NCBI GenBank assembly: GCA_047638815.1
Contig: JBLIMR010000003.1
Location: 1-64,000 of the forward strand
Direction of reading: 5' to 3'
Origin: JAJRRH01 sp047638815
GTDB lineage: Bacteria > Bacteroidota > Bacteroidia > Flavobacteriales_D > JABDKJ01
Length of the DNA stretch: 64,000 nucleotides
Below the pieces are notes generated by a model. The model searched no databases. It worked only from the letters and a program-made list of their open reading frames with translations, and was not told the DNA's origin. Both the position numbers and the translations under genes were made by a program. This document shows positions 39,698 to 48,670 of this stretch, piece by piece (position 1 is the first letter of the stretch; each line of letters begins with the position of its first letter).

Positions 39698-40303
39698 TTA
39701 TGCTTCAGGTAGATCACCTTTTTTTGTATCCTGATTATTTTCGGGATTTAGGTATTCTTCTACAAAGTTTACTTGATGCTTCTGTTTTTCGAATTTTTCC
39801 GCGTTGAATTTTTCAGAATCTCCTTTTGGAATTGACAAACTTTTCCAATGATTCCCTTTTATCATTTTGCCTAAGAATACTATCTGCCCAATATGATATG
39901 CATAGTGGGCCAATTGTCGATTACAAGCCTCAACAATAGTGTGTCCCTGGTTTCTAATATAGACCAAGTTATCGAAATTATCTTCATTGATAGTGGATAG
40001 CGCCTCGAACAAACACGTCCATCCCTCATTCCACTTCTCTAATAATTCTGTTTTATCTTTTATGTCAGCTACGAATTCCTCATCTCTCTTTCTCCAATCT
40101 TTTTCTCCATCTTCATTTAAAAAATTTGTCCAACGTGAAAGCAAATTCCCCCAGAGATGTTTGACAATTATTGCAACTGAATTCTCATTAGCGTCCGGCA
40201 CATAAAAAAAATCCTCATCTGATAATTGAGCAAAGGTTTGGTCACCCAACAACTTGTAGTACTGGAAAGATTGATTAATGCTGTTGAGATAATTTTTGGT
40301 CAT
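39698..40303 (-). CDS. DinB/DUF1572-like protein
   Basis: The 201-residue protein has three His positions spaced as in the DinB four-helix-bundle family: VKHLWGNLLSRW (His about 48), and RQLAHYAYHIGQIVFLGKM, where HYAYH supplies two. These typically bind a divalent metal. The family includes thiol-dependent transferases and many uncharacterised proteins, and the Bacteroidota DUF1572 members match best here. The stop lies 2 bases before the GHMP kinase, so the two are coexpressed. Confidence 0.7.
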   Translation of the reverse strand: MTKNYLNSINQSFQYYKLLGDQTFAQLSDEDFFYVPDANENSVAIIVKHLWGNLLSRWTNFLNEDGEKDWRKRDEEFVADIKDKTELLEKWNEGWTCLFEALSTINEDNFDNLVYIRNQGHTIVEACNRQLAHYAYHIGQIVFLGKMIKGNHWKSLSIPKGDSEKFNAEKFEKQKHQVNFVEEYLNPENNQDTKKGDLPEA

Positions 40304-40468
40304 GTATTGCTGAAAGACATTGAAGGATCAAACCTACCAAAAATTAGTGTCATTTTTTATTGCTGAAATAAATTTGAAGTTTCCATTTATCAGCCACTCT
40401 TAAAAGTATAAATCACATAGCAGATCACAAGTCAGGAACAACTGTATTAAGCTGACAGAATCAAATCG

Positions 40469-41605
40469 CTAATTGAGTATTCTAATTTCGCCTGAATCTT
40501 GATTGTTACGATACTTAATGTTATAAATGTATAAACCCATTGGTAAGATTTGATCATTGGAATCGTGGCCCTTCCAAACATTCGCTCCATTGGAATCTAG
40601 TTGTTTTGCATAAACCAATTGACCACTCTTTGCATTATAAACCTCCAGATTAGCATTCTTGTCGAATGTTAATTCAATGGGTATTTCCCAAAATACACTC
40701 TGTGACTGGGATATAATAATGTCACAGTTCCGTTCTCCAACCTCAACAATAGTTGGATTACTCTTGCATCGATTTCCATCCAGTACCATAACGTTATAAT
40801 TTCCTTTTGCAAGAGTATTAAATTCTCTTTCCAGTTGCGGATAATTATCATCTATCATAAAAGAATAATTTTGAGGGAATTCTTCGTTTCTAATCTTTAT
40901 GCGACCATTATTTTTATCTGAGCATGATGGAATTACATCTATATCCAGTGTCACAGAATAGCTATCACAAATGACTTTCTCTTTATGGGCAGTTTCTTCA
41001 GATGTGCCCAGGACACCTTCAAGTGGAGCCAAAACATCGGGCTTTACCGTTAACCGAACCAATTCTGAGAGCGCCTCTTTTTTTATCATTTCTGAAATAT
41101 TTGAAGCATCAATATTCGCCTTAGCCGCTGGCTCAAAAACATTTTCATTCATTCTTCCATCGGTCTTGTTTACTACACTCTGAAATGAATCAACCTTATC
41201 GCTTTTCACAATTAATTTTGCTGTTGACTCTATATCTGTTCTTTGATCTTCAAAAACCTCATCTTTGCTTGTGATTTCTGAATTTGATTTAGAATCAAAC
41301 ACATTGTCTTTTGATTCTGAAAGATAAATCCAAGATCCAGCCGAAACTAAAATGACAAGTACAGTTAGTCCACTCCAAAATCCTTTGAATCCAGAACTTT
41401 TCAGATGAATACTTTTCAGTTCCCTTTTAATTGATGCTAATTCCTTATTCCTAATCAGTTGATTTGCCGCTTTATGATTTTGCAAATATTGCTCGAAACC
41501 ATTTTCAACTAAACGTCTTCTTTCAAATTCCATTAAGGCATCCCCAGAAAGTTTTCCGTCTAGAAAATTCTGTATCAATTCATATGTTCCCAAACCTTTA
41601 TTCAT
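40469..41605 (-). CDS. Candidate anti-sigma factor with SprB-repeat-like and T9SS-CTD-like periplasmic domains
   Basis: The 378-residue protein has a cytoplasmic part (1-73) with the pattern found in Bacteroidota anti-sigma factors (LIQNFLDGKLSGDALMEFERR). One transmembrane helix follows (about 76-95), then a low-complexity acidic stretch to about 200. Residues 217-292 look like a SprB repeat (IPSCSDKNNGRIKIRN, then LAKGNYNVMVLDGNRC). Residues 303-378 (NLEVYNAKSGQLVY, then WKGHDSNDQILPMGLYIYNI) closely resemble the end of the CHU_C sorting domain of the protein encoded upstream. It overlaps the sigma gene by 8 bases. Function as an anti-sigma is inferred from order and topology. A structural membrane protein is the alternative. 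Confidence 0.65.
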   Translation of the reverse strand: MNKGLGTYELIQNFLDGKLSGDALMEFERRRLVENGFEQYLQNHKAANQLIRNKELASIKRELKSIHLKSSGFKGFWSGLTVLVILVSAGSWIYLSESKDNVFDSKSNSEITSKDEVFEDQRTDIESTAKLIVKSDKVDSFQSVVNKTDGRMNENVFEPAAKANIDASNISEMIKKEALSELVRLTVKPDVLAPLEGVLGTSEETAHKEKVICDSYSVTLDIDVIPSCSDKNNGRIKIRNEEFPQNYSFMIDDNYPQLEREFNTLAKGNYNVMVLDGNRCKSNPTIVEVGERNCDIIISQSQSVFWEIPIELTFDKNANLEVYNAKSGQLVYAKQLDSNGANVWKGHDSNDQILPMGLYIYNIKYRNNQDSGEIRILN

Positions 41606-42176
41606 CGAATAAATAATCTTTTAACCCTTTCTTGTCTTTTACTAAAAGAACCAATCGCTGTTTGCATTTATAGTTCTTGGTTTTAGCGGCATTGGCATTA
41701 GAGAATCCCATGCGAAGCGCTATATCTTCCATGGACATTTTATAAAAAACACTATAAGTTAGTAGCTCCTCACATCTCGCGCCCAGCTCAGCGAGCAGAG
41801 AGGATATTTTCATTTCATTTTCTTCTGATATATCAATTTTTTCAGAAACATCAGGCACTTGATAAGGAAGCTCTCCGCTCTCTCGATTAACAAGTTTCAC
41901 TCTGTTAATCCACATGTTTTTAGCTGATGAAAAAATGAAAGCTGTAACACTTTTAGTTGCATCGAATTTATCATCCAATACATAGTTGTAAAACGACAAA
42001 ACTGCATCTTGAAAAACATCCTGAGCATCATCATTGTTTCCACTGTTTTTAATAATCCACCCTGTAACTTTTGGCTGAACAGTTTTGTACAAAAAATTCA
42101 ATACCTGGTTTGACTCTGCATTTTTTATCAATGCAATAATCTCCTGATCACTATATGTTTTTTGACGCTTGAACAC
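41598..42176 (-). CDS. ECF-type RNA polymerase sigma factor linked to a T9SS cargo gene
   Basis: The 192-residue protein has region 2 (IIKNSGNNDDAQDVFQDAVL, then VTAFIFSSAKNMWINRV, about 30-95) and region 4 with the helix-turn-helix YKMSMEDIALRMGFSNANAAK (about 145-175). Regions 1 and 3 are absent, as expected for ECF factors. The start is GTG at 42176, 2 bases after the cargo stop codon, and its end overlaps the candidate anti-sigma gene. Such coupling favours a matched sigma/anti-sigma pair. A candidate recognition motif occurs twice in the same cluster. Confidence 0.85.
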   Translation of the reverse strand: MFKRQKTYSDQEIIALIKNAESNQVLNFLYKTVQPKVTGWIIKNSGNNDDAQDVFQDAVLSFYNYVLDDKFDATKSVTAFIFSSAKNMWINRVKLVNRESGELPYQVPDVSEKIDISEENEMKISSLLAELGARCEELLTYSVFYKMSMEDIALRMGFSNANAAKTKNYKCKQRLVLLVKDKKGLKDYLFDE

Positions 42177-42178
42177 GA

Positions 42179-44761
42179 CTATCTAATAACGGTTATCTTT
42201 CGGATTACTTCCGTTTCCTTACACCTCAGAATATATTCTCCCATAGGCAATGTCAGACCGTTTCCATCGGTTCCTTGCCAATATTCTTGGCTAATCAATT
42301 CAGTAACTACAATCCCGTTTCTATCATATACAGTGACATTGCCGCAAGAGAGCTTTACTTGATCATCATATCCATCGTTATTAGGAGTGATAATATTCGA
42401 TTCTGGTGTGTTGGCCATAAATTCTATCGGCTTACAAATGGTTATCGAGCAATTATCCGTCAAGTTGAAATTCGTCATGCAAACATTATATGCATTTGGA
42501 AATGAAAATTGATGGGTGGGGTTCTCCTCAATACTAGAGTTACCATCACCAAAATCCCAAGAATATTCTGTCCCAGTTCCACTACTAACAAAACTGTAAT
42601 AGCTTCCAATATTTACATAACTGAAGTCGGCATCGATCTGACAAGCGCACTCATCACAATCACACTGATCTTCTGAAGGAATTGCACAAGAGAATAGTAA
42701 TCCTGACACAAACTGAGACATAACGATTTGACTTACATGACCAGTAAATATCACTGTCCCAGAAAACCAATAATCAGCCAATGGATATTCGCTATTTAAT
42801 GCATTTGTATCTACCGTTAATTCAATGTCATCAATTACGTATGGTTGATTTAGGTATATCGTCTCAAGTGATACAGCATCTCCCCCATTAACGGAAAAAA
42901 AAGTTTGATTGCCCCACACGGAACTAATATCATCCCAATTAAAAAATCCGTAAACACCTATCGAAATCTCCTTATGTGTGCTATCAAAATCCATTTGGTA
43001 TTCACCCTCATCAAGGTATATTCCTGGTGCATTTGGATCGTTATTATCCTCTGTGTAATCGTTACAATCCGATTCTTCCTCCACAATAGGCATCGTACAT
43101 GAGGATAGTAAACCCCACTCCATTTGATTCAGTGTAATATTACTAATATTTCCCGTTAGAGTTACAGTCCCTGTATTCGTTCCTTCCCAATAGAGGTAAT
43201 CGCCAGGTATAGCATTGGTGTCTAATTCAATGACTACATCATTGAAAGTATAAGGTGAATTTAGAACAATGGTCTCTAGTGTCACGTAATCCCCGTTAAT
43301 ATTAATTGAAGCGTAAGGTAAAAGACCACCTTGCGCATCCGCAATCCAATCCGCAAACACGCCATATACCCCTAAGGATACTTCTTGGTATGTGCCATCA
43401 TAATTCAAGGTGTAATCATCCCATAGAAGCCAGATTCCAGGTAAACTTGGATCACTATTCCATTCAGTATAATTTATGCAATCGTCAAGAAATGTAGGCT
43501 CTGTACATGAAAACAATAATCCAGATTCAAATTGCGTCATAATAATTTCCTCAATAGCCCCAGTAAAAGAAATAGTAGCCGAGGTCCAATCAAAAGAAGA
43601 TTGAGAAAGATATTCATCATTTAAAGAAGTCAAGTCCATATCAATAAAAAGGTCACCCAACAGCATGGGGACATTTTGTTGAATATATTTCAATGACAAG
43701 GATTGCCCGTTCTCGAACGTGAAAATAGTTTGATTTTGTTGACCACTAGTAGACCAGTTGTCAAATAGTCCGTATACGCCCATTGCCACAGTCTGATAAG
43801 ATCCATCGAATGGGATTACAACATCTGAACCACCATATATCCCAGGAAAATTGGGGTCGTTATTATCCTCAGTGTAATCCTCACAATCTATCAGCAATCC
43901 TTGTCCCTCAACACATAAAAACTTAATACCTGATTCTACTTGATGGGTAATAATCAAATCTATTTCCCCTTCAAAAATTATCGTTCCCGAAATCATATTG
44001 TCTGGCACATTATAACTTGCCGGGATTGCAGTTGTATCGATCGTAATTGCAACACCCCCTATCATATATGGTTGGTTTTCATAAATCGTCCCTAGCCCAA
44101 TCATTTCACTTCCGTTAACGGAGAAGAAACTTTGATCTACTGACATATCAGTCACTTGATCCTCAAACGATATATAATCGAAATAACCAATGCTCACTTC
44201 TATCTCTTCACCACTAAAAGCGAATCGATAAGCATTGGTAATTATATATCCCGGAAATCCTGGGTCGTCCCCTTCAAATTGATAATCATGGCCGGTTATT
44301 TCCTCTAGCGAATCAACACATGAAAAAAGCAATCCAGACTCAAACTGAGTCATCGTAATGTTGTTAATTGCACCTGTAAATTTCACTGTTCCCGAAGTCC
44401 AAATTGATGATGCGTTCGGAAGATATTCATCGTTAATAGAGGTTGTATTTAAGGATACATAAACCCCATTAATAAAGGTCAAAAAATCGGTTAATTCTGA
44501 AACGGCAATTGGCTCACTGCCGTTAACAGAAAAGAATGTTTGATTCGCCTGAGAATCATTAGACCAACCTTCAAAAAATCCATATATACCAAGCTCTACT
44601 TCTTGATTGGTTCCATCATAATCTATGGAGAAGTCACCGCCACCATATATACCTGGGTCATTATCGGTCCCCTCTGTTTCATAGTAGTTGTTACATTCCT
44701 TTGCATTAATAGATAAAATACTGATGGCCAACATTGAAATTATGAACGATATTTTTTTCAT
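42179..44761 (-). CDS. Secreted protein with five novel repeats, PKD domain and T9SS type B (CHU_C) sorting domain
   Basis: The 860-residue protein has a signal peptide (about 1-20). Five repeats of about 130 residues follow (about 23-150, 155-285, 292-420, 428-556, 566-694). Most open with DYTEDNNDPN.PGIY-like sequence and close with MTQFESGLLFSC, and the two Cys near the ends of each may pair. A Cys-rich linker (CDCDECAC, 700-707) precedes a PKD domain (YSWDFGDGNSSIEENPTHQF, about 705-780). The C-terminus (about 788-860) has ITPNNDGYDD and TLPMGEYILR, the marks of the CHU_C domain of gliding-motility type cargo. It is a cell-surface or released protein exported by T9SS. The repeat family is not one I recognise. 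Confidence 0.85.
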   Translation of the reverse strand: MKKISFIISMLAISILSINAKECNNYYETEGTDNDPGIYGGGDFSIDYDGTNQEVELGIYGFFEGWSNDSQANQTFFSVNGSEPIAVSELTDFLTFINGVYVSLNTTSINDEYLPNASSIWTSGTVKFTGAINNITMTQFESGLLFSCVDSLEEITGHDYQFEGDDPGFPGYIITNAYRFAFSGEEIEVSIGYFDYISFEDQVTDMSVDQSFFSVNGSEMIGLGTIYENQPYMIGGVAITIDTTAIPASYNVPDNMISGTIIFEGEIDLIITHQVESGIKFLCVEGQGLLIDCEDYTEDNNDPNFPGIYGGSDVVIPFDGSYQTVAMGVYGLFDNWSTSGQQNQTIFTFENGQSLSLKYIQQNVPMLLGDLFIDMDLTSLNDEYLSQSSFDWTSATISFTGAIEEIIMTQFESGLLFSCTEPTFLDDCINYTEWNSDPSLPGIWLLWDDYTLNYDGTYQEVSLGVYGVFADWIADAQGGLLPYASININGDYVTLETIVLNSPYTFNDVVIELDTNAIPGDYLYWEGTNTGTVTLTGNISNITLNQMEWGLLSSCTMPIVEEESDCNDYTEDNNDPNAPGIYLDEGEYQMDFDSTHKEISIGVYGFFNWDDISSVWGNQTFFSVNGGDAVSLETIYLNQPYVIDDIELTVDTNALNSEYPLADYWFSGTVIFTGHVSQIVMSQFVSGLLFSCAIPSEDQCDCDECACQIDADFSYVNIGSYYSFVSSGTGTEYSWDFGDGNSSIEENPTHQFSFPNAYNVCMTNFNLTDNCSITICKPIEFMANTPESNIITPNNDGYDDQVKLSCGNVTVYDRNGIVVTELISQEYWQGTDGNGLTLPMGEYILRCKETEVIRKITVIR

Positions 44762-44789
44762 CTCTTTAAAGTTTTAGTTGTTATCATAC

Positions 44790-44818
44790 ATACAATTTCA
44801 TTTTCAAAATGTAACCCC
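44790..44818 (-). promoter_or_regulatory. Candidate ECF sigma promoter in front of the type B cargo gene
   Basis: GGGGTTAC (44818-44811), 14 bases, then ATTGTAT (44796-44790) followed by GTA, 28 bases before the cargo ATG. The same two boxes with the same spacing occur upstream of the SprF-like gene. The housekeeping -7 TAnnTTTG is absent. Recognition by the linked sigma factor is inferred. Confidence 0.55.
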
Positions 44819-44825
44819 TGCTTCA

Positions 44826-45731
44826 TTAAAAAATGGTGTATTGGCATGTTAATTCAAATGCATTGACATTGGTTCTTGTATTATTAAGATTGGGTGCAAA
44901 ATATCCCAACTCAAAATTTAGTCTATTGTTTTTCTTAGCCTTTCTGTCTTCGAAATTTTTTGTAAAACCATTCAGCCCAAGAAAAAAATGAGTTCCCTCC
45001 TTTGCTTCATAAGATGCTCCAAAATTGACTAAAGACTTTAATGCAAATTTCAGCCCCATACCACCACGAATATCATCCTGATCTCGGTTAAGATCCGCGT
45101 ATCTCACAAAAGCTAAAGGTCTAATGACCATACTTGCATTTAGCAAGATGTCATGGCTATAGCGTAAGTTATAAATTGGTTCTAATCTTATAATTTGTTC
45201 CAGTGGTTGAACCTCACCTCCATTAAGTTGATTAACAGAAAAACTTAGATATTGAGAATTACTATATAAGTGCAATCCAACACCAAAATCTTCAGTCACA
45301 GAATTCGCTCCTCCTGTTACAGGATTCGATTTAATGGTAAAGTTGTACAATCCAACATTCAGTCCTGCTGCCAACATCCACTTCTCTGATATGGCTAGAT
45401 GACGACTATAAGACAAAAAAGTTCTGTTCCGCCTGATTACATCTCCCTCCCTATCATTGTTAAAGTGAATCCCTAATACATGAAAGTTTCTATCTCGTTT
45501 TAAAATCCGGCTATTGAAAGAAGCGTAAGATGTTTTTACACCTGAAAAAACACCTGAATTTTGCTTAGTGCCCAGTGAGAACTCAAAATCGCCTTCTGAA
45601 CCAGCTTGTGCAGGATTTATCTGTGGGTTGTTAAAAAACTGTCCGAAATGAATTGGCAGCTCATCTATCTGAGAAAAACCAACATGAGAGCAAATAAATA
45701 AAAGAAGGAATAAGGATAGTCGTTTGGCCAT
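44826..45731 (-). CDS. PorP/SprF family type IX secretion outer-membrane protein
   Basis: The 301-residue protein has a signal peptide ending GFSQ. The opening PIHFGQFFNNPQINPAQAGSEGDFEF is the family signature, and alternating beta-strand segments follow to a terminal aromatic (CQYTIF). Members form outer-membrane beta-barrels. SprF is needed for export of the adjacent type B cargo SprB in Flavobacterium johnsoniae, so a partner role for the protein encoded next is likely. It is the first gene of a four-gene same-strand cluster and carries the candidate ECF promoter. Confidence 0.88.
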   Translation of the reverse strand: MAKRLSLFLLLFICSHVGFSQIDELPIHFGQFFNNPQINPAQAGSEGDFEFSLGTKQNSGVFSGVKTSYASFNSRILKRDRNFHVLGIHFNNDREGDVIRRNRTFLSYSRHLAISEKWMLAAGLNVGLYNFTIKSNPVTGGANSVTEDFGVGLHLYSNSQYLSFSVNQLNGGEVQPLEQIIRLEPIYNLRYSHDILLNASMVIRPLAFVRYADLNRDQDDIRGGMGLKFALKSLVNFGASYEAKEGTHFFLGLNGFTKNFEDRKAKKNNRLNFELGYFAPNLNNTRTNVNAFELTCQYTIF

Positions 45732-45752
45732 TAACTGTTATTTACGATGTAA

Positions 45753-45781
45753 ATACAATCGAAAAATATAAAAGTAACCCC
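45753..45781 (-). promoter_or_regulatory. Candidate ECF sigma promoter in front of the SprF-like gene
   Basis: GGGGTTAC (45781-45774), 14 bases, then ATTGTAT (45759-45753) followed by TTA, 22 bases before the ATG. It pairs with the motif at 44790-44818. The intervening 14 bases are AT-rich and differ between the copies, which argues against simple duplication of the whole region. Confidence 0.55.
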
Positions 45782-45824
45782 TTTACTATGTTTTTTTGTA
45801 AAAAATGATCCTCATTGATGGGAT

Positions 45825-47162
45825 CTAATCTTTTTTTGCTTCTCCTCTCAGTATTTTAAAATAATCTTCCACTGCACTAAAACTAACAGTGTTTGTCTTG
45901 AAATGCTCAATAATTAATAGTTTCTCATTCTCGCTACACTCCAAGGTATTCATAATATTAAGCAAATGCATCTTCATGTGACCTTTTTGAATACCGGTTG
46001 TTACCAAGGACCGAACGGCACCAAAATTTTGTGCCAGGCCAGAACATGCTACAATTTTCATTAATTCATCTGAGTTGGGATTCCCCAATAGATCAAAGGA
46101 GAATTTCACCATGGGATGTAATTTTGTTAAACCACCAACAGTTCCCATAGCCATCGGCAAATCAATCCAAAATTTAAATATCCCATTTTCGACAGAACAT
46201 TTAGTCAAACTTCTATATTGACCGTCTCTAGCGGCATAAGTATGAGCACAAGCCTCAATGGCTCTGAAATCGTTTCCAGTAGCTATAACTACCGCATCGA
46301 CACCATTCATTATGCCTTTATTATGGGTAGTTGCCCTATATGGCTCAACCGTAGCAATTCTGATGGCTCTTTGAAATTTATTCGCAAAGTCCTCAGCCGA
46401 TATGTCTGATTTTGGATCAACCAAGTCTACAACTGGACAAGAAACTTCCGCACGAACGATACAATCGGGCGTGAAATTGGATAATATGCTCATGACAACT
46501 TCAAATCCCTCTTTATCCGAAGCACCAAAAACAGTCGAATTCTCAATCTCATCTTGCAATGTTTGAGCCAGTTGCTCAAGCACTGAGTTGATGAAATTCG
46601 CACCCATTGCATCTTGGGTGTCAAAGGTTGCTTTTAGCTGAAAATATCCATCTTCATCTGCAGATTTATCGATCAGATCCAGCGTTAAGAAGCCACCACC
46701 TCTTCTGACCATATTTTTAGTCAGGTCCTCGGTTTCTTTAAAGAAGGTTGGTTTTACTTGCTCAAAAAACTCCTTAAGCTTCTCTGTATCTCCATTATAA
46801 ATGAAGTGAACGTGTCCAATTTTTATCTTGGAAATCACCTCAGCCTTGAATCCACCACGGGCCAACCAATATGAGGCGGACTTTGCGGCAGCAGCCACTA
46901 CAGAACTCTCTTCTATGGCAAAAGGGACACAATAAAGTTTGTCGTTTATCAAGAAATTAGGCGCGACACCATAGGGAGTGAAGAAATTACTCACAGTATT
47001 CTCTATGAATTCATCATGTTTTTTCTGCACTACCCCATCATGGTGCCAGTAGCTTCGAAGAAAATCAACAACCTTCTCGTTTCCATCAAAATACGACTGA
47101 ATCATCCATTCAATCTTACCTTGCTTCGTTAATTTTGAAAATCCCTTGATCGGTTCTACCAT
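45825..47162 (-). CDS. mvaA: Hydroxymethylglutaryl-CoA reductase, class II type
   Basis: The 445-residue enzyme forms mevalonate from HMG-CoA. All catalytic positions are visible: the active-site Glu in PFAIEESSVVAAA (84/85), Lys282 (THNKGIMNG), Asp298 (GNDFRA) and His394 (QKGHMKMH). The arrangement matches class II enzymes (Pseudomonas mevalonii type), though sequence at the usual ENxxG site is diverged (ENTVSN). The biosynthetic direction fits the mevalonate genes at 38.8 and 60.7 kb. A -7-like TAGCTTTG (47190-47183) lies 21 bases upstream, with no good -33 element. Confidence 0.92.
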   Translation of the reverse strand: MVEPIKGFSKLTKQGKIEWMIQSYFDGNEKVVDFLRSYWHHDGVVQKKHDEFIENTVSNFFTPYGVAPNFLINDKLYCVPFAIEESSVVAAAAKSASYWLARGGFKAEVISKIKIGHVHFIYNGDTEKLKEFFEQVKPTFFKETEDLTKNMVRRGGGFLTLDLIDKSADEDGYFQLKATFDTQDAMGANFINSVLEQLAQTLQDEIENSTVFGASDKEGFEVVMSILSNFTPDCIVRAEVSCPVVDLVDPKSDISAEDFANKFQRAIRIATVEPYRATTHNKGIMNGVDAVVIATGNDFRAIEACAHTYAARDGQYRSLTKCSVENGIFKFWIDLPMAMGTVGGLTKLHPMVKFSFDLLGNPNSDELMKIVACSGLAQNFGAVRSLVTTGIQKGHMKMHLLNIMNTLECSENEKLLIIEHFKTNTVSFSAVEDYFKILRGEAKKD

Positions 47163-47349
47163 ATATCATACTGTTGTTATAGCAAAGCTAAGTTATAATC
47201 TCTTAATTCCATGCACTGATCAGAACGATTGTTTTATAGAAAACTGATAATTACTGTGTGATTTTTAACAAAAATTAAATTCTGAGTAGCGGCCCAAGAA
47301 ATTGCTATTCATTCTTTTACGCAAAAGGATTTAAGCGTAAACTTGCAGC

Positions 47350-48651
47350 ATGGGAAATATAGTTGCCATTGTAGGGCGTCCAAACGTAGGTAAATCGACA
47401 TTATTCAACCGACTCACAGGAGTTAGAATGGCTATAGTAGATGAGCAAAGTGGGGTTACTAGGGACCGTCATTACGGTCACTCAGAATGGAACGGAAAAC
47501 CGTTTTCAGTAATTGATACTGGCGGCTATGTGGAGGGTTCAGATGACATCTTTGAGGGGCAAATCAACTCTCAGGTGAAAATTGCCCTTGATGAAGCGGA
47601 TTATTTCTTCTTTGTTGTAGATGTGAAATCTGGGGTAACAGATCTTGATGAAGGGGTTGCAAAATTGCTTCGTGGCGCAAAAAAACCCGTTTTTCTTGTG
47701 GTAAACAAGGTGGATAATCATGATTTACAGTTTGCAGCTGCAGAGTTTTATAGTCTAGGATTGGGTGACATCTACAATATTTCTTCTGCAAGTGGCAGTG
47801 GAACAGGAGAATTGCTTGATGCGTTGGCTGAAAAAATGCCTGTTGAAGAGGAGTTTCATGATGAGACGCCTAGAATAGCTGTTGTGGGTAAACCAAATGT
47901 GGGTAAATCTTCGCTAATAAATGCGCTGTTAGGTGAAGAGAGAAATATCGTTACAGATATGGCTGGGACTACTCGAGATGCATTGCATACGAGATACAAT
48001 TCCTATGGTCACGATTTTAATTTAGTCGATACAGCAGGCATAAGAAGAAAGACTAAAGTTCATGAGGACATCGAGTTCTACTCAGTCATGAGGGCGGTTA
48101 GAGCTATTGAAAATTCGGATGTATGTATCCTAATGGTGGATGCACAAGATGGATTTCAAAAACAGGATCTTAATATTTTCTACCTAATAGAAAGGAATAA
48201 GAAAGGGGTTGTTGTTTTGATAAACAAATGGGATCTATTAGAGAAAGAGACCAATACCATGAAAGAAATGGAAGCCGAGATTAGAGAAAAGATTGCTCCA
48301 TTTACAGATGTGCCTATTCTTTTTGTTTCAGCATTGCACAAGCAGAGAATAATGCAATCTGTAGAAACGGCTATGGAAGTTTATAAAAATAGAACACAAC
48401 GTATTATGACTTCTGTTCTAAATGAAGTTATGTTGGCAGTTATTGATAAAAACCCACCGCCTTCAAATAAAGGGAAATTCATAAAAATAAAATACGTCAC
48501 TCAGTTGCCAACTCATTCTCCTTCCTTTGCTTTTTACTGTAACTTACCACAGTATATCATGGAGTCTTATAGGAGGTATTTGGAAAATCAGTTGAGAGCA
48601 AATTTCGAATTACAAGGTGTTCCGATAAGAGTCTTCTTTAGAAAAAAATAA
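47350..48651 (+). CDS. der: Ribosome biogenesis GTPase Der (EngA)
   Basis: The 433-residue protein has two tandem GTPase domains, with P-loops GRPNVGKST (8-16) and GKPNVGKSS (about 182-190), and a C-terminal KH-like domain that binds rRNA. It acts in 50S subunit maturation. DTGGYVEG and DTAGIRRK are the two G3 motifs, and NKVDNHD and NKWDLLE the two G4 motifs. recQ follows 20 bases later on the same strand, and the HMG-CoA reductase gene diverges from it. Confidence 0.97.
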   Translation: MGNIVAIVGRPNVGKSTLFNRLTGVRMAIVDEQSGVTRDRHYGHSEWNGKPFSVIDTGGYVEGSDDIFEGQINSQVKIALDEADYFFFVVDVKSGVTDLDEGVAKLLRGAKKPVFLVVNKVDNHDLQFAAAEFYSLGLGDIYNISSASGSGTGELLDALAEKMPVEEEFHDETPRIAVVGKPNVGKSSLINALLGEERNIVTDMAGTTRDALHTRYNSYGHDFNLVDTAGIRRKTKVHEDIEFYSVMRAVRAIENSDVCILMVDAQDGFQKQDLNIFYLIERNKKGVVVLINKWDLLEKETNTMKEMEAEIREKIAPFTDVPILFVSALHKQRIMQSVETAMEVYKNRTQRIMTSVLNEVMLAVIDKNPPPSNKGKFIKIKYVTQLPTHSPSFAFYCNLPQYIMESYRRYLENQLRANFELQGVPIRVFFRKK

Positions 48652-48670
48652 TACCGAAATAAATCTGATT

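Noticed and set aside
42179..44761. Tandem DNA repeat or CRISPR-like array
   Set aside because: The repeats are protein-level units of about 130 residues that have diverged in DNA sequence; there are no short identical repeats with unique spacers.
47452..47459. GGGGTTAC box inside der as a third ECF promoter
   Set aside because: The bases 14 downstream (ACGGTCA) do not match ATTGTAT, and it is inside a coding region.
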